The notes beneath the pieces were generated by a model. The model was not told the DNA's origin. It ran no database searches and worked only from the letters and a program-made list of their open reading frames with translations. A stretch of DNA of 64,000 nt, taken from NCBI GenBank assembly GCA_024637115.1, contig JAGXFU010000010.1, forward strand, positions 124,001 through 188,000, in the 5' to 3' direction. The position numbers were made by a program, and so were the translations under genes. Of the stretch, positions 59,872-64,000 are shown piece by piece. Each line of letters begins with the position of its first letter. Position 1 is the first letter of the stretch. The stretch comes from Actinomycetes bacterium. GTDB lineage: Bacteria; Actinomycetota; Coriobacteriia; Anaerosomatales; JAGXFU01.

Positions 59872-61025
59872 GATCGTGTGGAGGCGGCTCGGAACTCCTT
59901 GGCCAGCAGTGCCACGCCTGTGTGTATCTGCTCGGGACTGGCGTGTGAGAAGTTGATCCGCATGTAGCCGATCGCCGGAGCGGTTGACGGAAAGAACACC
60001 TCTCCGGGCATGAAGGCAACGCCGCGCTCCAACATATCGGGCAACAAGGGACGGGTGTCTATCGCCTGCTTGAGGCGGAGCCAGAAGAAGAGCCCGCCCG
60101 CCGGGGTGTTCCACTCAGCCAGTTCAGCAAAGTGCTCAGAGAGTGTCTCGGCCATGATGGCGCGCTTCTCTGCATAGGCCGTGCGCAATCCATCAAGGCG
60201 GGTTTCGAGATCTGGATCAACGAGCTGCCGGTAGGCGAGCCACTGCCCCATGCGGTTCGTGTGCAGGTCGGCTGCCTGCTTGAGACGCACCAGGTGCGGT
60301 ATCAGGTCAGGTGATGCGATGAGATATCCGACCCTGATGCCGGGCATGAAGGACTTGGAGAAGCTGCTCTGGTAGATCCACGATGCAGTCTTGATGTGGG
60401 AGCAGATCGGAGTACGGTCGACGGCCTCATACACGAGTTCGCGATAAGGGTCGTCCTCAAAGATGGTCAACCCGGTCTCATCGGCCACGCAGGCAACAGC
60501 CGCGCGCGCATCTGCCGAGTAGCAGGTACCGCTCGGATTCTGGAACGTCGGAATCAGGTAGGCGAGTCGCGCTCCTGTGCTGCCGGCCAAGGTGTCGAGC
60601 TGCCCGGCGTCTATGCCGTCCGAGGAAAGCGTGACCCCGTGGCACTCTGCGCCAAAGAGCTCGAATGCTTGAAGGGCCGCAAGGTACGTTGGTGCTTCGG
60701 TGATCATGGGCGTGCCCGGATCGATGAACAACTTGGCCACGAGGTCGATGCCTTGCTGAGAGCCCGAGACCACCAGTACCTGTGAGGCGTCACAGTCCAT
60801 ACCCAGGTCACGGGCGTGTCCCGCGATTGCCTCCCGCAGTTCCGGTTCGCCCTCGCTTGGTCCGTACTGCGCCACGGCTGCGGGCACGCCACTCCAGTCG
60901 GGTACGGGGAGCTCGCCCGGTGCGGGGAGGCCCCCCGCGAATGAGATCATGCCGGGACGCTGGGTTGCTGCCAGGATGTCTCGAACGAGTGAGGAGTTCA
61001 GTCGGCTGATGCGTTCTGAAAACAT
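59862..61025 (-). CDS. PLP-dependent aminotransferase (class I/II)
   Basis: 387 residues from ATG 61025 with GAGAGG upstream. Fold-type I enzyme with the Schiff-base lysine in YQSSFSKSFMPGIRVGYL, substrate-binding IPTFQNPSGTCYS and IFEDDPYRELVYE. It resembles 2-aminoadipate/aromatic aminotransferases. Divergent from a MarR regulator with which it shares half-sites. Confidence 0.93.
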   Translation of the reverse strand: MFSERISRLNSSLVRDILAATQRPGMISFAGGLPAPGELPVPDWSGVPAAVAQYGPSEGEPELREAIAGHARDLGMDCDASQVLVVSGSQQGIDLVAKLFIDPGTPMITEAPTYLAALQAFELFGAECHGVTLSSDGIDAGQLDTLAGSTGARLAYLIPTFQNPSGTCYSADARAAVACVADETGLTIFEDDPYRELVYEAVDRTPICSHIKTASWIYQSSFSKSFMPGIRVGYLIASPDLIPHLVRLKQAADLHTNRMGQWLAYRQLVDPDLETRLDGLRTAYAEKRAIMAETLSEHFAELAEWNTPAGGLFFWLRLKQAIDTRPLLPDMLERGVAFMPGEVFFPSTAPAIGYMRINFSHASPEQIHTGVALLAKEFRAASTRSQT

Positions 61026-61076
61026 GGGAGACCTCTCTGGCGGATCGGTGGTTGCCTCGGTAGAATGGCAATAGTA

Positions 61077-61112
61077 TTGACCTATATTCGCGCCAGCGAT
61101 TGGATATGTCAA
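61077..61112. promoter_or_regulatory. Inverted TTGAC half-sites between aminotransferase and marR
   Basis: TTGACCTAT (61077-61085) and ATATGTCAA (61104-61112) form nine-base arms with one mismatch. The right arm contains the TTGACA -35 (on the - strand) of a promoter with 17-base spacing to GAATAT, for the aminotransferase. Likely MarR operator. Confidence 0.6.
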
Positions 61113-61113
61113 C

Positions 61114-61542
61114 ATGGTTGACTCATCGCGCGAGCAGCAGCTCAACGAGTCCCTCGAGCTCTTCTTCTTTGCCTATCGAGAGTTCACCGCATATCCCGAC
61201 ACGATCCTGGCCGCCCGTGGGCTCCAGCGCGTGCACCATCGCATCCTGTACTTCGTTGGTCGCAACCCGGGTATCACGGTCAGCGCACTCCTGGGCACCC
61301 TCGGTGTCACCAAGCAGGCACTCAATGCACCACTGAGGCGTCTCCTGGAGGCAGGCTTGGTGGACAGCATCAAGGGAGAGAGCGATCGGCGTGTCAGGCA
61401 TTTGGAGCTCACTGAGACAGGCGCGGCGCTCGAACACGAGTTGAGCGCGTCACAACGTGAGCGGATGGCAACGGTGTTCGATCGGTCCGGCCCTGAAGCC
61501 GAGGCGGCGTGGCGCGCTGTTATGAGCGGGGTCGCCGGCTAG
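61114..61542 (+). CDS. MarR-family regulator
   Basis: 142 residues: VHHRILYFVGRNPGITVSALLGTLGVTKQALNAPLRRLLEAGLVDS and a wing GESDRRVRHLELTETG. It begins two bases after an inverted repeat covering the aminotransferase promoter, so it likely controls that gene and itself. Confidence 0.93.
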   Translation: MVDSSREQQLNESLELFFFAYREFTAYPDTILAARGLQRVHHRILYFVGRNPGITVSALLGTLGVTKQALNAPLRRLLEAGLVDSIKGESDRRVRHLELTETGAALEHELSASQRERMATVFDRSGPEAEAAWRAVMSGVAG

Positions 61543-61551
61543 CGAACGGAT

Positions 61552-62085
61552 CTAGTGATCCGCGAGAGCGATCTCGATGTCCACGTTGACCTGCGCTGCC
61601 GCCTCGGCAAGCGTGGCGGTCCAGTCAACATCGGCGAGTCCCGGCGGCACCATCACGAGCGCGTTCATCATGAATAGCGGCGTGCCGCTATTGGGAGCAG
61701 GTATTGTGCCCGTCTCCATCGATTCGATGTTGATGCCACGCGCGGAAAGCCCGGCAACTATCTCGTGAATGATTCCCTCGTGGTCAGCTCCCTCTACCTC
61801 GATGCGATAAGGAAGCCAGCCCAGGAATGTACTGGTGTCTGTCTCGAGTGTTCGTGAGGTCGTGACCTTGTAGCCCTGATCGGCGAGATGCGCAAAGGCG
61901 CTTTCGATGTCGTCCATGTGATCCTCGGGCATAAGCGCCAGCATCAACACCGCGAACTCACCACCCAGCCGGGCCATCCTGCTCGTCTCAACATTGGCGC
62001 CAAGGCCGAGAAGGATCTTGGTGACTTCTTCAACGATTCCGACCCGGTCAGGTCCGGTCAGGGTGAAGACGATGCCAATGCGCAT
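61552..62085 (-). CDS. Two-ACT-domain regulator (GcvR-like)
   Basis: 177 residues from ATG 62085 (MRIGIVFTLTGPDRVGIVEEV), RBS AAGGGA. Two ACT domains: the first at about 1-85, the second from LPYRIEVEGADHEGIIHEIV. Such proteins bind amino acids and control glycine or other amino acid genes or formyltetrahydrofolate hydrolysis. Specific ligand unknown. Confidence 0.88.
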   Translation of the reverse strand: MRIGIVFTLTGPDRVGIVEEVTKILLGLGANVETSRMARLGGEFAVLMLALMPEDHMDDIESAFAHLADQGYKVTTSRTLETDTSTFLGWLPYRIEVEGADHEGIIHEIVAGLSARGINIESMETGTIPAPNSGTPLFMMNALVMVPPGLADVDWTATLAEAAAQVNVDIEIALADH

Positions 62086-62168
62086 TGGTGTCCCTTTCGA
62101 GAGGATCCTCACAGTATCTCGCCACGACGAAGTACCCGCTAGACCCAGAGTACACGCTCAAGCGGCCT

Positions 62169-62666
62169 CTAGCCTACTGCGGTTGCGAGTAGGGCACCCC
62201 ACTCACGTGCGCGTTCGAGTTCACCATCTTTGAGCGGACCGTAGGCACTCTCAACGACGAAACGCTCAGCCGGCGCCACAGCTTTGTATCCGCGTGCGGC
62301 GAGCTTCTTTTCTATCGTCCCGGTCGCGCCACGGGGCGACCACCAGATGCGTGATTCGAAGGCCGCTGCATGACCACTGCCGGGCTCGAGTGCGTCGAGC
62401 CAGGTGCGCAGAGCGGGGTGTGAGCGATCCGGGGGTGTGGGAGCCTTCGTCTCGTACGCGCCCAGGTTCGCTCGCGCCTTCTCTGTTGGGAGTTGGAAGG
62501 CGATCACCGGTGAGCCTGCCACGATGAAGTCGACACCTTCAAGTGCTTCGGCGGTTGCCTCGGCAGTAGAAAGAGCCGGCGTGTCCTCACCGATTCCTTC
62601 TGCTATTGCTCTGGCGATTGCGGCGGTGTTACCCCACATCGACTCGTAGACAACGATAGCTTTCAC
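62169..62666 (-). CDS. Flavodoxin-family protein
   Basis: 165 residues from GTG 62666 with AGGGGGA upstream. VKAIVVYESMWGNTAAIARAIAEG is a flavodoxin FMN phosphate loop; FIVAGSPVIAFQLP is the second flavin-binding loop. Small cytosolic electron carrier or FMN-binding oxidoreductase. The partner is unknown. Confidence 0.9.
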   Translation of the reverse strand: MKAIVVYESMWGNTAAIARAIAEGIGEDTPALSTAEATAEALEGVDFIVAGSPVIAFQLPTEKARANLGAYETKAPTPPDRSHPALRTWLDALEPGSGHAAAFESRIWWSPRGATGTIEKKLAARGYKAVAPAERFVVESAYGPLKDGELERAREWGALLATAVG

Positions 62667-62700
62667 GGTTCCCCCTACGTGTCGCACGTCCAGTCAGATG

Positions 62701-63804
62701 CTACCCATCGATAAGCCGGGCCAACACGAGTGCGTCGATGAACTCGTCACTGACCAAGATGGCTTCGCGACGACGTCCTTCCTCGACAAACCCGTGACGC
62801 TTATAGAGAGCTACCGCGCGCGGGTTGTTTGCAAAGGCGTTCGCCTCGATGCGTCGGATTCCATGGGCGCCGGCCCATGAAATGATCGCCTCAAGCAGCG
62901 CAGAGCCGATTCCTGACCCGCGGTGTTCACGGTCGACCGATATGCCGAATGCCCCGCCGTGCGCCTCCTGCGGCACCGTCCTGCCCAGGAAGTCCATCAC
63001 CCCCACGATCTCCTCGCCTGCGATGGCCAGAAGCAGCGTGCAGTTGGCGGGAGTGATGCGTGACGCGATGAACTCCTCTTCTTCTTCGAGGGTCGGCACG
63101 TCACGCGTGTAGATACCGGGGAGGTTCTCGCTAAAGAGGCGGGATGCGAAACGCTGCAGTGCGGCCGCATCGTCGTGTGTGGCGACCCGCACGATGAAGT
63201 CGCGATCGTCTGAAGGCTCGGGCTTCCAGAGCACCGGCAGCGCATCGGCCGCGAGATGGCGTGCATAGTCGCGCACGTCTGCGGGCCAGGTGGCGCTGTG
63301 GGTCTCGAAGGCCTCGGCATCACCGGCAAACAGCGCGCGGGTCGCCTCTTCGAATCCTGTCAGGTCGCCCGTCAGCGCGTTCATGAAGCGGAAGGCCACC
63401 TCCTGGGCGTGGCGAACGCGGTCCGCGGGCTCACTCTCGCGCTGCGCTGTCTCAACGAGTTTGCGCAGCGTCACCGATGCGCCACCGCGCTGGTTCCCGA
63501 GCCACTCCCAGTGGCGGGGGAGCAGAGTGATTTCCTTGCCCACCACCCCGAGCTTGGGGCGGCCTGCACCCCTGGGTTCCGGATCGATCGCCGTTGGTTC
63601 CAGACGCGCCAGTATCTCCTCGGCAGATCCACGGAGGTCGAATTCGACAGGGCGGGCATCGGTGTCGTTGAACACGAGGATGGTGCGGGTGTCGCCCTGG
63701 TCGAGCAACGATTTGAGGGCGAGGGCGACAGTGCCGGGCGCGCCCGAGGCGACACGGCTGGTATCAGCGAAGGCGGTGCATGAGTCGATGGTGCGAGCAT
63801 CCAT
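62701..63804 (-). CDS. DUF2239-GNAT acetyltransferase fusion
   Basis: 367 residues. N-terminal half (about 1-195) matches DUF2239: TIDSCTAFADTSRVASG, GRPKLGVVGKEITLLPRHWEW and DLTGFEEATRALFAGD. C-terminal half is a GNAT domain with acetyl-CoA loop DREHRGSGIGSALLEAII and NNPRAVALYKRHGF. The joint suggests DUF2239 and acetylation are functionally tied. RBS GGGAGA. A TACCCTGGTA operator lies upstream. Confidence 0.88.
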   Translation of the reverse strand: MDARTIDSCTAFADTSRVASGAPGTVALALKSLLDQGDTRTILVFNDTDARPVEFDLRGSAEEILARLEPTAIDPEPRGAGRPKLGVVGKEITLLPRHWEWLGNQRGGASVTLRKLVETAQRESEPADRVRHAQEVAFRFMNALTGDLTGFEEATRALFAGDAEAFETHSATWPADVRDYARHLAADALPVLWKPEPSDDRDFIVRVATHDDAAALQRFASRLFSENLPGIYTRDVPTLEEEEEFIASRITPANCTLLLAIAGEEIVGVMDFLGRTVPQEAHGGAFGISVDREHRGSGIGSALLEAIISWAGAHGIRRIEANAFANNPRAVALYKRHGFVEEGRRREAILVSDEFIDALVLARLIDG

Positions 63805-63845
63805 GAGTGGTCTCCCGGGGTAGAGGCGGTATCTGACGCGTATTC

Positions 63846-63888
63846 TACCCTGGTAAAAACACTCAAGTCAATATTGCCAGGGTAAAAT
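63846..63888 (-). promoter_or_regulatory. Promoter and inverted TACCCTGG/CCAGGGTA motifs
   Basis: TACCCTGGTA (63846-63855) and CCAGGGTA (63877-63884), each followed by AAAA on the + strand. On the - strand TTGACT and TAGAAT with 18-base spacing form a promoter for the DUF2239-GNAT gene. The repeated motif suggests a regulator site, perhaps for the partly visible gene to the right. Confidence 0.6.
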
Positions 63889-63912
63889 CATTCGCAGGGG
63901 CTGCGGTCGCCG

Positions 63913-64000
63913 CTACAGGTTTCGCTCAAGCTTGCCCAGGAGGGCGCTCACCCAGAATTCAAGTATCTGGTCGTAGTTCTCAATGAACTGTCCGGTTTCC
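63913..64000 (-). CDS. C-terminal fragment of a gene entering from the right
   Basis: The reverse strand gives 28 codons (for example QFIENYDQILEFWVS) ending with TAG at 63913. The helical tail resembles a regulator C-terminus, but identity cannot be set. It lies directly upstream of the DUF2239-GNAT promoter on the same strand. Confidence 0.4.
   Translation of the reverse strand, partial: ETGQFIENYDQILEFWVSALLGKLERNL

Overview
This is a GC-rich bacterial chromosome segment with dense, overlapping genes, many GTG starts and strong AGGAGG-type ribosome binding sites. The gene style suggests an actinobacterium. The mix of a multihaem c-type cytochrome, a fused FAD/Fe-S dehydrogenase, several flavodoxin-fold and iron-sulfur proteins, a CDGSH protein and a radical SAM enzyme suggests an anaerobic or facultatively anaerobic member of the Coriobacteriia-like lineages. 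That placement is an inference from gene content; no rRNA or tRNA gene was found to anchor it. I saw no CRISPR array, prophage or insertion sequence.

Layout. 0-7 kb: an incomplete radical SAM gene, a 568-base gap holding a 22-codon ORF and a terminator, panD, typA, a giant CheB/CheR/PAS fusion and a truncated PAS gene. 7-11.7 kb: a leftward hydrolase-azlC-azlD operon and a rightward CDGSH-psuK-psuG operon. 11.8-20 kb: a PHP/glycosyltransferase fusion, a HAMP membrane protein, a MacB/FtsX-type ABC transporter, tspO and a HEPN-motif protein. 20-27 kb: a lipoprotein, a tocopherol-cyclase-like protein, a TetR-flavodoxin-membrane-cysteine-protease-like operon and a MarR-MATE pair. 27-33 kb: a rifampin-phosphotransferase-like enzyme, a diguanylate cyclase and a DesK/NarL two-component pair. 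33-38 kb: an Ada-zinc-motif lipoprotein convergent with ogt, then the rsgA locus, which has a small upstream ORF and a hairpin that buries the start codon of the next ORF. 38-46 kb: MarR, a heterodimeric ABC exporter, TetR and an FAD/Fe-S dehydrogenase. 46-50 kb: a cytochrome with 14 CXXCH and 3 CX4CH sites joined to Ig-like repeats. 50-56 kb: purB, a TetR module with repeated ATGGAAACT operators, and a decayed patch in which an RHH/PIN toxin-antitoxin pair sits between two genes carrying in-frame TAG codons. 56-64 kb: a winged-helix protein, DinB, TetR with divergent flavoproteins, an aminotransferase with a divergent MarR, an ACT protein, a flavodoxin, a DUF2239-GNAT fusion and a partial gene.

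How the genes work together. Much of the window consists of small, locally regulated cassettes: a TetR or MarR repressor, a palindromic operator over a readable -35/-10 promoter, and one to four target genes (22, 25, 38, 42, 53, 58 and 61 kb). Redox functions recur throughout. The strongest candidates for something undescribed are the leader/hairpin control of the rsgA operon, the amber-interrupted genes flanking the toxin-antitoxin pair, the cytochrome with mixed haem motifs, and the CDGSH-pseudouridine operon. All starts and functions were read by eye from the sequence, with no database search.
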